Of a stretch of 64,000 nt of DNA, positions 7,960-16,386 are shown in pieces; the stretch's first letter is position 1; each line of letters starts with the position of its first letter. The position numbers were made by a program, and so were the translations under genes. The stretch comes from Bdellovibrio bacteriovorus. Its GTDB lineage: Bacteria > Bdellovibrionota > Bdellovibrionia > Bdellovibrionales > Bdellovibrionaceae. The notes under the pieces were generated by a model. It made no database searches and was not told the origin of the DNA. It saw nothing but the letters and a program-made list of their open reading frames with translations. The stretch spans positions 124,001 through 188,000 of the forward strand of contig NZ_LUKE01000006.1 of NCBI RefSeq assembly GCF_001592735.1. Reading direction: 5' to 3'.

Positions 7960-8952
7960 ATGCAGAAGATCGTTGTAAAATCGCCGACACGTGTGGATTT
8001 AGCGGGCGGAACTTTGGATCTGTGGCCTTTGTATCTTTTTATCCAAGGAGCATCGACGGTGAATGTGGCTGTAAGTATTTATACGACAGCCGAAATCACT
8101 CCTCACGACGATACGACGATCGAACTTGAGTCGGTGGACCTTAAAATTAAAAAGAGCTATAAAAATCTTTCGGAAGCCTTGGCGGACAGCGATCCGAAAA
8201 TGGCCTTGTTGCAAACGCAATTAAGATACTGGAAACCCCAAAAAGGCTTTTCTTTAAAAACATCTTCAGAAAGTCCGGTAGGTGGCGGCTTGGGCGGAAG
8301 CTCTAGTCTGACGATCAGCTTGATGAAGGCGTTTTCGCAGTTCTGTGGTCGTCCGTTTAAAGATGTTCATCATATGGTTCATGTCGCTCATAATATTGAG
8401 GCTGAGATGTTAAACACCCCGACGGGCACGCAAGACTATTATCCGGCGGCGTCGGGTGGGATCAACTTGCTTCATTATGATTATGACGGCATCGAACAAA
8501 TGGTCCTGCCCATTCAACACACTTCATTAGCTGAAAAGTTTATGTTGGTTTACACCGGTAAAGCACATCATTCTGGATTGAATAACTTTGAAGTGATGAA
8601 GGACTCGGTCGCTAAAGACGCGGGCACCTTGCAAGCTCTTAAAGACCTCAAACTAATCGCCTTGGAAACTGAACTTGCCGTACGCAGTGGGAAATGGGAC
8701 GACCTGGGAGAACTTTTCCGTCGAGAGTTCGATGCCCGTGTTCGTTTGGCGCCGGAATTTTCAAGCCCCGAGATCCGTAAGCTTGCCGAAGTCTCTTTGC
8801 AGAATGGGGCCGAGGCTGTTAAAATCTGTGGAGCGGGAGGCGGCGGCTGCGTCTTAGTTTGGTGTCCTCCCCACAAGCGCGAAGGAGTCGCTCTAGCATG
8901 CCAAAAAGCCGGCTTTCAGGTGATGGACGCAAAACCCGTCGATCCCCTATAA
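7960..8952 (+). CDS. GHMP-family sugar kinase (heptose/fucose kinase-like)
   Basis: The start SPTRVDLAGGTLDLWP is the N-terminal motif of GHMP small-molecule kinases acting on sugars. The ATP-binding loop PVGGGLGGSSSL is intact, and the C-terminal motif KICGAGGGGCVLVW is present. These features resemble D-glycero-D-manno-heptose-7-phosphate kinase (HddA) and fucokinase-like proteins. At 330 residues it has the usual length. ATG 7960 follows the DUF4340 stop by one base. The product would act in the cytoplasm on a sugar or sugar phosphate. The exact substrate cannot be decided from sequence. Its 3' end overlaps the start of the DUF429 gene by 55 bases. Confidence 0.82.
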   Translation: MQKIVVKSPTRVDLAGGTLDLWPLYLFIQGASTVNVAVSIYTTAEITPHDDTTIELESVDLKIKKSYKNLSEALADSDPKMALLQTQLRYWKPQKGFSLKTSSESPVGGGLGGSSSLTISLMKAFSQFCGRPFKDVHHMVHVAHNIEAEMLNTPTGTQDYYPAASGGINLLHYDYDGIEQMVLPIQHTSLAEKFMLVYTGKAHHSGLNNFEVMKDSVAKDAGTLQALKDLKLIALETELAVRSGKWDDLGELFRREFDARVRLAPEFSSPEIRKLAEVSLQNGAEAVKICGAGGGGCVLVWCPPHKREGVALACQKAGFQVMDAKPVDPL

Positions 8953-9830
8953 AGAAAACAACTACCAAGAAGAAGGTCGTTAATAAAGCGGCCTCATCCC
9001 ATGCCGGTGAAGTTTATCGCTTTATCGGTATTTCTTTGGGCGGTGGTAAGACCGACAAGGCTTGCGTGGCGGTTATTGAGTATTATCCCAAGCACGGAAA
9101 AGTTTTTTTGTCGCGACTGGTGGAAAAAATCAAAAGCGACGAAGTTCACTCGGCCGATTTTAAGATTCAGGAAATCATTCGTCAGTATCCGGGTGAAATT
9201 CGAAGCATCGCTTTTGATGTGCCTTTCCATTTTCCGAATTGCCTTAACTGCGTGGAAGGTTGCGAGGGGATTGAATCGTGTCCTTCCGAACATGTGAAGT
9301 GGATGTGGGAGTACACCCGCAAATTGCACAAAAAGAAAAAGCCCCGAAAACTATTTACACCTTACACGCAACGTTGTGTAGAAATGTACGTGTCCACCGA
9401 ACTGGAAGAGCCTTTTAATATGCAACATGCGATGGGCTCTAATACAGCGCCGCTGTTGGCGCGTGCGATGTATTTAAAGCAGCGTTGGGATATTCCGTGT
9501 ATTGAGGTTTTTCCGAAGCTTTCTGTTTGGCGGGTGGGTCGATCTTTAAACGTTATGAAGAGTCATCTGCGTTTTCATAAGCACTCAATTGGCGGTGATG
9601 AAAGTCGGCGAGAAATTTTACATGCCTTGAGTTCTCACAATATCGCCTTTGTGTATGATCAGGACGTCAAACTGATGATTGATAATAGTCACGCTTTTGA
9701 ATCGTTTATTTGTGCTTTGACGGCCTTTTTAGATTACAAAGGATTGACCGAACCCAGACCGGAAGGCTTTCCAGAAAACGAAGACTGGATTGCTTTTCCG
9801 AAGTCGTCTATAAAATGGAATGGGTTTTAG
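8898..9830 (+). CDS. DUF429-family protein with basic N-terminal tail
   Basis: The body fits DUF429, an RNase H-like-fold family of unknown function. It has an early acidic beta-strand motif (SIAFDVPFHFP), IEVFPKLSVWRVG, and the late HAFESFICALTAFLDYKG. The N-terminus is a highly basic tail (KTRRSPIKKTTTKKKVV) that suggests nucleic acid contact. ATG 8898 is chosen because GAAGGAG (8881-8887) precedes it. This gives a 55-base overlap with the GHMP kinase. Four Cys in NCLNCVEGC and SCPS may bind metal. It is probably co-transcribed with the kinase. Confidence 0.72.
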   Translation: MPKSRLSGDGRKTRRSPIKKTTTKKKVVNKAASSHAGEVYRFIGISLGGGKTDKACVAVIEYYPKHGKVFLSRLVEKIKSDEVHSADFKIQEIIRQYPGEIRSIAFDVPFHFPNCLNCVEGCEGIESCPSEHVKWMWEYTRKLHKKKKPRKLFTPYTQRCVEMYVSTELEEPFNMQHAMGSNTAPLLARAMYLKQRWDIPCIEVFPKLSVWRVGRSLNVMKSHLRFHKHSIGGDESRREILHALSSHNIAFVYDQDVKLMIDNSHAFESFICALTAFLDYKGLTEPRPEGFPENEDWIAFPKSSIKWNGF

Positions 9831-9846
9831 TAAATAAGGAGTTCGT

Positions 9847-10665
9847 ATGTCGACGCCTGATTTTCCCTATCTTCATGGTTTTAGTCCCGTAGAACAAGCG
9901 CGCCTGCGTAAGCAAGCACGTTTTGGTGAATATACGGTCTATCAAAATATCAATTTCGCGAACGTCAAAGACATTTTAGAGGTGGGTTGTGGGGTCGGAG
10001 CGCAATCCGAAATTCTGTTGCGTCGTTTTCCGGATATTCATTTGACTGGAATTGACCTTAGTACCAAACAATTAAGTGCGGCTCGCGAGCGCCTGAGCAG
10101 TCTGCAGAATATGGCAGGACGGTTTAATCTTAAAGAAATGAATGCCGCCAAAATGGATTTTGAAGCCAACTCTTTTGAGGGGGCCTTTTTATGTTGGATA
10201 TTAGAACACGTTCCAGATCCTATTCGTGTGCTTTCTGAGGTTCGTCGTGTGTTGCGTCCGGGGTCACAAGTTTACATCACCGAAGTCATGAATTCGTCTT
10301 TTTTCTTAGATCCGTATTCACCCAATGTATGGAAGTACTGGATGGCCTTTAACGAATACCAATTGCAACAAAAAGGTGATCCGTTTGTGGGCGCTAAGCT
10401 TGGAAATTTTTTAATGCAGCTGGGATATAAAGACATCCAAACCGAAATAAAAACTTGGTTCTTAGACAATCGCACACCACAAGCACGCAAAGATTGCATC
10501 GAATACTGGGAGGAGTTGCTTTTGAGTGCCAGTGACCAATTGGTCGCGGCCAACTATGTGTCGGAAGACGTGGTTGAAGGCATGAAAGAAGAGATGTCCC
10601 GGGTTGCTAACGATCCTAATGCCGTCTTTTTTTATTCTTTTGTTCAAGCCAGTGCCAAGACCTAG
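9847..10665 (+). CDS. Class I SAM-dependent methyltransferase
   Basis: Motif I (ILEVGCGVGAQSEIL) and the acidic loop (LTGIDLSTKQL) identify a Rossmann-fold SAM methyltransferase. The post-motif WILEHVPDPIRVLSEVRRVL is of the UbiE/Methyltransf_11 type. The C-terminal 120 residues are helical and may determine the substrate, which is unknown. A good ribosome site (AAGGAG, 9837-9842) precedes ATG 9847. It ends tail-to-tail with corA, with the two stop codons overlapping at CTAG (10662-10665). Confidence 0.85.
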   Translation: MSTPDFPYLHGFSPVEQARLRKQARFGEYTVYQNINFANVKDILEVGCGVGAQSEILLRRFPDIHLTGIDLSTKQLSAARERLSSLQNMAGRFNLKEMNAAKMDFEANSFEGAFLCWILEHVPDPIRVLSEVRRVLRPGSQVYITEVMNSSFFLDPYSPNVWKYWMAFNEYQLQQKGDPFVGAKLGNFLMQLGYKDIQTEIKTWFLDNRTPQARKDCIEYWEELLLSASDQLVAANYVSEDVVEGMKEEMSRVANDPNAVFFYSFVQASAKT

Positions 10666-11600
10666 TCTTTTTCTTGAAGGACGTCTTTTTTCATCCATCC
10701 TTTGCGATAAATCCAATAGGTGATTGCTAGGACGACCAGGATCATAAAACCCAAGGTGATGTAGTAACCATGGGGTTGTTTTAGCTCCGGCATGTACTCA
10801 AAGTTCATGCCGTAAATCCCCGCGATAAAATTTAAAGGTAAAAAGAAAATCGAGAATACGGTCAGGACGCGCATCACTTCATTCGTCCGAAACGAAGCCT
10901 CATTGGTTTTTTGTGACATCAACGAAAGATGAAGATTCAAAAGCCCCGTGATTTGTTCGTAAATCTCTGAAGAATAGAAAATCAATTTATCTAAAGGTTC
11001 TTGAACCAGATAAATATCTCTTTGCGAGATGTCGATGACCTTGGGAATTTTTAAAAGTATATCTTGAGTGAATTTAAAGATCTTGCGATACGAAGAGGCT
11101 TTACGTTTAACGATGTATCCTTCGCGCAGAATATTTTTGCGCATCAATGAAAAAACACGGTCTTCGATGACATCTGATTTTTCATCAAGTTTATCTAATT
11201 CAGGTTCAAAGCTACGCAAGGTTTGCACGGCCAAGCCACGCACCAATTGTGTCAGTGTCATTTTATCGACTTGCGCGCGTTCTTTTTTGGCATTAATACA
11301 AGGCAGACTTAAGCGATGAATGGTCAATACAAAATCGTGCCCCACAAAAAAGACAAGCTTGGTAGAAAGTTCCTGCATGGTGACGGCATCTGGTTCTGCG
11401 CCCAGATCTTGATGTCTTAAGATAAAGAACATGCTTTTTTCAAAGAACTGACACTGCGGCAGATGTTCGGGGTCCAAGCAAGTTTGCACCGTGTTTACCG
11501 GTAAGGAAAACTCGGCCGCCAGGTTCGTTAAATCCTCGGCAGAAGGCGCTTCCACATCGATCCATTTAAAATCAGCAAACTCTTGTTCAAATCTCTTCAT
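10662..11600 (-). CDS. corA: CorA-family magnesium/divalent cation transporter
   Basis: The C-terminus has the two CorA membrane helices. The first, VFSIFFLPLNFIAGIYGMNF, carries the selectivity motif YGMNF. The second is YYITLGFMILVVLAITYW. The N-terminal 230 residues form the cytoplasmic alpha/beta and long-helix domain. The length of 312 residues is standard. It would mediate Mg2+ (or Co2+/Ni2+) influx as a pentamer. It stands alone on the minus strand, convergent with the methyltransferase and divergent from the M74 gene. Confidence 0.93.
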   Translation of the reverse strand: MKRFEQEFADFKWIDVEAPSAEDLTNLAAEFSLPVNTVQTCLDPEHLPQCQFFEKSMFFILRHQDLGAEPDAVTMQELSTKLVFFVGHDFVLTIHRLSLPCINAKKERAQVDKMTLTQLVRGLAVQTLRSFEPELDKLDEKSDVIEDRVFSLMRKNILREGYIVKRKASSYRKIFKFTQDILLKIPKVIDISQRDIYLVQEPLDKLIFYSSEIYEQITGLLNLHLSLMSQKTNEASFRTNEVMRVLTVFSIFFLPLNFIAGIYGMNFEYMPELKQPHGYYITLGFMILVVLAITYWIYRKGWMKKDVLQEKD

Positions 11601-11665
11601 CCTTTAAATTATTCAATAGCGGGCTCTTGAACGCACGCCGTTTTGCGGCACCTGTGTGCAGTTCT

Positions 11666-11694
11666 TTGACATAATTGCGACGGCAGTCTCAATT
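11666..11694 (+). promoter_or_regulatory. Candidate promoter for the murein endopeptidase gene
   Basis: TTGACA (11666-11671) is followed after 17 bases by TCAATT (11689-11694). The -35 is consensus and the -10 is poor. It lies 47-75 bases before the preferred ATG 11741. Confidence 0.42.
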
Positions 11695-11740
11695 AAGGAC
11701 GTTTGCACGAAGCATGGATCCTGCATTGAGCCTGGCCAGG

Positions 11741-13438
11741 ATGAAAGATTTTTTGGTTCGTACCCTCATTATTATCCCTCTGCTCTCTGGTGGCTGTGCC
11801 CCGGAGGCCCGTCGTAATGCGACGAAAGCATCCGAGCCTGTCGAAGTCGAGACGACTTATGAGCCACCACGCCCCACAATTGTTAAAGAAGAGGGCTATA
11901 AGATCGCTCGCGGCGCCACCAAGCTTAAAGATATCCAGGCGAAATTTGATGAAGAAACTCGATCTATGCGTTTAAGCGGGGCCATTGAATATCTTCCGGC
12001 CCAAGGCGGAGCATATCGAAATATTAAAGTGGATCTAGTGGGTCTTTTGAAAGATGGTTTTATTGTTCTTAAGCCTGAACCAGGATCTGACATCGATGAA
12101 AAGGTCACGGTGGCTGCTAAAGCGACATGCTTAAGTGAGGAAGGCACTTGTTCGTCCTCGTTTATTGATATTTATCTTTACACCGACGGCATTGTTTACC
12201 ATCACCAAGTGGAAACCAAAAAACCGAAAAAAGAAGCCCCTCCCGAAAAGGAAAAAAAACCAGAAGTAAAAAAGGAAAATTCTCCTAAAAAAGATCAAGA
12301 AGTGACTCCGGCAACACAAACCGGTGAAAGAATGCGTCGTCCAGAAAAGGACGATATCATCCTCCAAGAAGATGACTATGATCGATATGGCGACCAGTCC
12401 GCTGAAGATGACGGGGAAGAAGAACACGAAGACCATGAAGAGTCTGAAGAGGATGGTCAATACGTCGGAACGGTCAGTGAGGATATCGAAAAGATCTTAA
12501 AAGTGAAGCCCGAGCTAGAGCGTCCGCAAACCAAGGAAGAGCGGGACGAACGCGCCGAGAAAAATAAAGAAGAACCGGAAATAGAAAATGTTCCGGTGCC
12601 ATTGCCTCGTCCAAAGAATCCAGAAAAAAACGAGGACTCCAAGAAGGTGGATCCTAAAAAAGAGGATTCGAAGAAAGAAGAACCTAAGAAAGAAGAACCG
12701 AAAAAAACTGAACCCAAAAAAGAAGAGCCGAAGAAGGAAGAGCCTAAAAAGGAACCAGCGGAAACCGTAGAAAAACCGAAAATGGTCGCGACTCAATCTA
12801 TTGGTGCGGTGAATTCGGGTCGCTTAGAAAATGCGGTCAATATCCTTAATTGGCAAAAAGAACATGCGCCCGCAGGTTTCAATGTGATTCGCCCTTTTAG
12901 AAAAACTCATTTTGCCACCAATGAAATGGCTTACATTCTTCGAATTATCGGAAAAACAACTTTGAACACGGTTCCGAGCTATGTTGTTCCGGTGGGCGAT
13001 ATTTCTTTAGAAAAAGGTGGCACCATTTACAACGACCAGGGGAAGGCGCGACATAAATCTCATAAAACGGGTCGTGATGCCGATGTGGGGTATTATTACG
13101 AAAACAAAACTTTGATGACGAACTTGTTTTCGGCCGTCAAAAATAAAAAATCTTGGATGCCCGAGCAGCAATGGGCACTTTTTAAAACGATCGTCCGCAC
13201 TCAGTATATCGACCGCATCTTTGTTCATCCGGCGCTGAAGCGTGAACTGTGTGATGTGGCCATAAAAAAAGGCGAGATCGATAAAAATGCAAAATCTGGT
13301 GTGGCGTTTGAAACTTTACGTCGCTTGATCCCGGACTCAGGTCATGACACCCACTTCCATGTCCGTGTTAAGTGCTCCAAGGCTCAATACGCCTGTAAGC
13401 AGATGGTAGATCCCGAAGCAAAAACCGGATGTTTTTGA
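11741..13438 (+). CDS. Lipoprotein with charged stalk and M74 (MepA-like) murein endopeptidase domain
   Basis: The C-terminal 200 residues match the LAS-type metallopeptidase MepA (M74). The motif HKSHKTGRDADVG gives His438, His441, Asp446 and Asp448. GHDTHFHVR gives His535, His538 and His540. MepA cleaves D-Ala-mDAP cross-links in murein. The N-terminus (KDFLVRTLIIIPLLSGGC) looks like a lipoprotein signal with a somewhat atypical lipobox. Between them lie a beta-rich segment (about residues 30-140) and a long acidic then KKEEP-repeat stalk (about 155-350). ATG 11741 is favoured by the signal peptide. ATG 11714 or the upstream 11675 are alternatives. It is probably an outer-membrane-tethered wall enzyme. 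Confidence 0.85.
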   Translation: MKDFLVRTLIIIPLLSGGCAPEARRNATKASEPVEVETTYEPPRPTIVKEEGYKIARGATKLKDIQAKFDEETRSMRLSGAIEYLPAQGGAYRNIKVDLVGLLKDGFIVLKPEPGSDIDEKVTVAAKATCLSEEGTCSSSFIDIYLYTDGIVYHHQVETKKPKKEAPPEKEKKPEVKKENSPKKDQEVTPATQTGERMRRPEKDDIILQEDDYDRYGDQSAEDDGEEEHEDHEESEEDGQYVGTVSEDIEKILKVKPELERPQTKEERDERAEKNKEEPEIENVPVPLPRPKNPEKNEDSKKVDPKKEDSKKEEPKKEEPKKTEPKKEEPKKEEPKKEPAETVEKPKMVATQSIGAVNSGRLENAVNILNWQKEHAPAGFNVIRPFRKTHFATNEMAYILRIIGKTTLNTVPSYVVPVGDISLEKGGTIYNDQGKARHKSHKTGRDADVGYYYENKTLMTNLFSAVKNKKSWMPEQQWALFKTIVRTQYIDRIFVHPALKRELCDVAIKKGEIDKNAKSGVAFETLRRLIPDSGHDTHFHVRVKCSKAQYACKQMVDPEAKTGCF

Positions 13439-13469
13439 CGAATCCCCGAAGCTTTGCCACACTCATCTT

Positions 13470-14546
13470 ATGGCAGATTGGCGTGATCGCAGTGAAATGA
13501 ATGGGGATGTGGTTTTCTTTCGTTACGTGTCCGAAGGCATGGAGCGAAGCCACGACGAGGTCTTTGTTTGGGACCTCGACAAAACTTATCTTGATACCAC
13601 CATCGATTCTTTATCTGGTCTTTTAACCACCGTCTTAGAACGTGCTTTGAACAAAAAAAATGTTCCGGGCACGAACGTTCTTTTGCAGTCGTTGTCTAGT
13701 TATCGAAAAAGTCAAAAAGGTTATATGTATTTTCCGATTTATTTTATCACGGCCTCACCGCCGCAGATGGAAGAACGGATCTCAGAAAAGTTTTCTTTAG
13801 ATAACATCCGTCCCTTTGGCTGTTTTTATAAAGACAATTTAGCCAATCTTCGCCCGGGTCGCTTTTGGCGTTTGACCAAACAAGTCGGGTACAAGCTGCA
13901 AGCCTTAATGCAATTACGCACGCGGTTGGGTGATAATGTGCGCCAGATTTTCTGGGGCGATGACAGTGAAACAGATGCCATCATCTATAATCTGTATTCA
14001 GATATTTGTTCGCGTCGCTTGGGGCCTCACGAAATTCGCAACACCTTAGAACGCTTAAACGTCACGGGCGAACAAGTGGGAACGATTTTAGATCTGCAAG
14101 CGCAAATCCCCGAAAATGATCCCGTGGAAAAGATCTATATCAACTTAGCGACCGACACCGATCCCGACTATTATTTGAAATTTGGCCGTCGCACGCTAGC
14201 GACCTATAACACCTTTCAAGTCGCCTTAGATCTGTTTCAAGATCATCGCTTGGACCTTGAAGGCATTTACGGCGTCATTCAAGACATGGTGTATAACTAT
14301 GGGTATACTCCAGAAGAGTTGATGAAAAGCCTGGATGAATTCATCCGTCGCGGCGTGATCGGGGAAAGAGCTTTCCAAGAAGTGCGCCCTTTCTTTATCG
14401 AAAAAGGATTGATGCATCACTCGTATGAGCCGTCCGTGGCCCCATTAAAAGAAAAGACCGTTCAAGAAGGACGTGTTTTTGAAATGGAAGGCGTCCACGA
14501 GCCCTGGATTCCTGATCGCATCGATTACTTGCATGACTATAGATAG
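13470..14546 (+). CDS. HAD-fold phosphatase, App1/DUF2183-like
   Basis: HAD motif I is VWDLDKTYLDT, motif II is YFITASPP, and a late acidic motif WGDDSETDAIIY corresponds to motif IV. This spacing resembles the App1 (DUF2183) phosphatidate-phosphatase-like group. There is no signal peptide, so it is probably cytoplasmic. The last 130 residues are helical and unique. No ribosome site precedes ATG 13470. A TTGACG at 13434-13439 raises the possibility of a very short or absent leader. It converges with the AgmX-like gene, leaving 7 bases between stops. Confidence 0.68.
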   Translation: MADWRDRSEMNGDVVFFRYVSEGMERSHDEVFVWDLDKTYLDTTIDSLSGLLTTVLERALNKKNVPGTNVLLQSLSSYRKSQKGYMYFPIYFITASPPQMEERISEKFSLDNIRPFGCFYKDNLANLRPGRFWRLTKQVGYKLQALMQLRTRLGDNVRQIFWGDDSETDAIIYNLYSDICSRRLGPHEIRNTLERLNVTGEQVGTILDLQAQIPENDPVEKIYINLATDTDPDYYLKFGRRTLATYNTFQVALDLFQDHRLDLEGIYGVIQDMVYNYGYTPEELMKSLDEFIRRGVIGERAFQEVRPFFIEKGLMHHSYEPSVAPLKEKTVQEGRVFEMEGVHEPWIPDRIDYLHDYR

Positions 14547-14553
14547 TTTCTAA

Positions 14554-15378
14554 TTATTCAAAACGCAGTGGGAAAACTGTTGAGATCGGATCGCCCGAGA
14601 AGGACTTAAATTCCACGCGGCGTATGGCCTCAAGCAAGCATTTTTTGAAGTCGGGATCATTGATGCTTGAGGAAGCAACCTCGGCTTGATTTACGCGACC
14701 CGTTCTTTCAATCGTAAAGCTTAATGAGGCTTGGCCCACAACACCGGGGGTTTTTTGTAAAAGCTGGGTGTAGCATTTAAAAAATGAAGGACGATACGTT
14801 TTTAAAGTATCTTGAATATGTTCTGCGGTGAGCCCTTCCACTTTGGGGGCTTCGGTCGTTGCGGTGTCTTGGGGAGCCAGCTCCGGCAGAGACGTCGGAG
14901 GCGCCTGTTTTTTATAATTCATTTCGTAATCCGTCGCGTTCCAACGAACACCCTCGCGCGAAACAAAAACACTGCCTTCGCGGCCATAGTTTTCAACCTG
15001 CACATCACCTCGTTTGATAATCAAAACAATCCGATCGCTCTCGGCGTCCAGGGTGATCATCGAATTTTCTTGGATACGGATCCGATAGGCCGAATCAAAC
15101 TCCATGGTGGCATCTCCGTCGGGACCGGTTTCGACAGAGTCTAAGGCAAATAACGTCGATCTTCGGGTCAGGATTTCTTTTTGGGTGAGGTTTTTACGTA
15201 AAACAAAAACTTTTCCTAAATTCAATTCAAGACGCGCCAAAGGACGATCGCCCGGTTTTTGTTTTTCTGTTTGGGAGGCGATAAAGAGAGAAAGCAGCAG
15301 ACTTAGAACACCCGCTGCGATGAGTGCGGGAATAAGCCAATTGGTTTTTTTGGGTGGGGTGTCGTTCGTCTTCGCCAT
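14554..15378 (-). CDS. Membrane-anchored FecR-like / AgmX-PglI (TonB-C-like) protein
   Basis: A single N-terminal membrane helix (WLIPALIAAGVLSLLLSLFI) is followed by a FecR-like beta domain (about residues 45-155). After a Pro/Thr linker comes a C-terminal domain of AgmX/PglI or TonB-C type. That domain runs from FFKCYTQLLQKTPGVVGQ to LSFTIERTGRVNQAEV and ends with VEFKSF and FPLRF. In myxobacteria AgmX-type domains belong to gliding or envelope complexes. The paired Cys residues (KCYTQ, KKCLLE) are typical of the family. It sits 41 bases downstream of secG on the same strand. Confidence 0.77.
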   Translation of the reverse strand: MAKTNDTPPKKTNWLIPALIAAGVLSLLLSLFIASQTEKQKPGDRPLARLELNLGKVFVLRKNLTQKEILTRRSTLFALDSVETGPDGDATMEFDSAYRIRIQENSMITLDAESDRIVLIIKRGDVQVENYGREGSVFVSREGVRWNATDYEMNYKKQAPPTSLPELAPQDTATTEAPKVEGLTAEHIQDTLKTYRPSFFKCYTQLLQKTPGVVGQASLSFTIERTGRVNQAEVASSSINDPDFKKCLLEAIRRVEFKSFSGDPISTVFPLRFE

Positions 15379-15419
15379 AGAAAAACTATAGCGAAGAACT
15401 TAATGAAGATGTACTAAAA

Positions 15420-15809
15420 TTACTTAGTTGCAGGAGCGGCTGTTGCTGCCGGAGTTGTTTCGGTAGCAGCGGGTGCCGTTGCTGATTGACCTTGAGTCAC
15501 ACCGCTTGCTTCCGCTGCAGGATTTTCCTGAGTTACTGGAGCTGCTGGAAGCGGAAGTCCGTCGACGACTGATTTAGTATGAGATGAAGTCAATACCGCC
15601 AAAGTTAAGCATGTGCAGGCAAAAATGATTGCTGCCCATACTGTCATTTTACCGGCCAAAGTCTGCGCACCTGTAGCACCTAAAAGAGAATTTGAGCCGC
15701 TGGCACCGCCAATACCCAAAGCGCCATCGCTTTTAGAGTCTTGGATCAAGACCAAAACGATCAAAATAAGGGCCGCCAAGATATGCAGAATTCCGATGAA
15801 ATTTGTCAT
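15420..15809 (-). CDS. secG: Preprotein translocase subunit SecG
   Basis: Two membrane helices (ILHILAALILIVLVLIQ and AAIIFACTCLTLAVL) flank the SecG cytoplasmic loop, which contains GALGIGGASGSNSLLG. This is the diagnostic pattern of SecG, a SecYEG subunit that aids protein translocation. The C-terminal 45 residues are an Ala/Pro/Thr-rich tail, longer than in E. coli SecG (110 aa). A GGGAG ribosome site precedes the start. In Bdellovibrio-type genomes a Gly/Ala-rich tail is plausible and not a sign of decay. Confidence 0.93.
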   Translation of the reverse strand: MTNFIGILHILAALILIVLVLIQDSKSDGALGIGGASGSNSLLGATGAQTLAGKMTVWAAIIFACTCLTLAVLTSSHTKSVVDGLPLPAAPVTQENPAAEASGVTQGQSATAPAATETTPAATAAPATK

Positions 15810-15888
15810 TTTCTAATTACTCCCGAAGACCCCTGACTATAGGGATAAACCCCGCATTTCGTCCACCCCAAAGTGACTTACCTGGCTC

Positions 15889-15917
15889 TTGACGCAATAA
15901 GTTATTGCGCCTTAAAG
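15889..15917 (+). promoter_or_regulatory. Promoter with palindromic operator in the spacer
   Basis: TTGACG (15889-15894), a 17-base spacer and TTAAAG (15912-15917). A perfect inverted repeat CGCAATAA-G-TTATTGCG (15893-15909) fills the spacer. The expected transcription start falls at about 15924, essentially at the ATG at 15925. Regulation by a dimeric repressor and a leaderless or near-leaderless mRNA are both inferred. Confidence 0.6.
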
Positions 15918-15924
15918 TAGAAGA

Positions 15925-16383
15925 ATGAAAAAAATCAGTCTTCTTATCGTATTTTGCTTAAGTATTGTGGCCTGCTCTGAAGAAAGCACGCTGAAGAAAA
16001 AAGGTCTTGAGATGGCCGAGAGCAAGTTCACCGAAAACACAAAAGCCGAGGCTCAAGAGGCTCTTTCTAACTCGGAGGTCTTGCAACAAGCTTATTTAGA
16101 TTTCATGCGTGGTAAATCAGAAATTGAAGTGAGTGACGTCAAAATTCAATCCCCGACATCGGCCGTGGTCTCAACATCCGTAACGACTTATCCGGCAAAA
16201 TTGCGCAAAACTTTGCTGACCGTAGCCGCAACGGTGGGACGAGATAAAACGCGTCGTTTTAATTTCGGGGATGCCGTGCCTATGGTGGCGGCCCAAATTG
16301 GCGTGAAAGCAGAAACAGAAAAACAGCCGTTTGAAGTTTACAAGTTTCAAAAGCAATCCGATAAGTGGATTCCACAAGACTAA
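15925..16383 (+). CDS. Small lipoprotein of unknown function
   Basis: The N-terminus KKISLLIVFCLSIVACSEES is a clear lipoprotein signal (lipobox IVAC). The mature part of about 135 residues is charged and probably alpha/beta. It includes SPTSAVVSTSVTTYPAKLRK and ends QKQSDKWIPQD, which recalls small DUF-type lipoproteins with a cystatin/NTF2-like fold. No family is recognised. The promoter directly upstream contains a palindromic operator. The gene converges on the SASA esterase gene, with stops 3 bases apart. Confidence 0.72.
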   Translation: MKKISLLIVFCLSIVACSEESTLKKKGLEMAESKFTENTKAEAQEALSNSEVLQQAYLDFMRGKSEIEVSDVKIQSPTSAVVSTSVTTYPAKLRKTLLTVAATVGRDKTRRFNFGDAVPMVAAQIGVKAETEKQPFEVYKFQKQSDKWIPQD

Positions 16384-16386
16384 GTT

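Noticed and set aside
12131-12796. Minus-strand Phe/Ser-rich ORFs opposite the Lys/Glu stalk of the M74 gene
   Set aside because: They are explained as the reverse of AAG/GAA codon runs and have no start signals.
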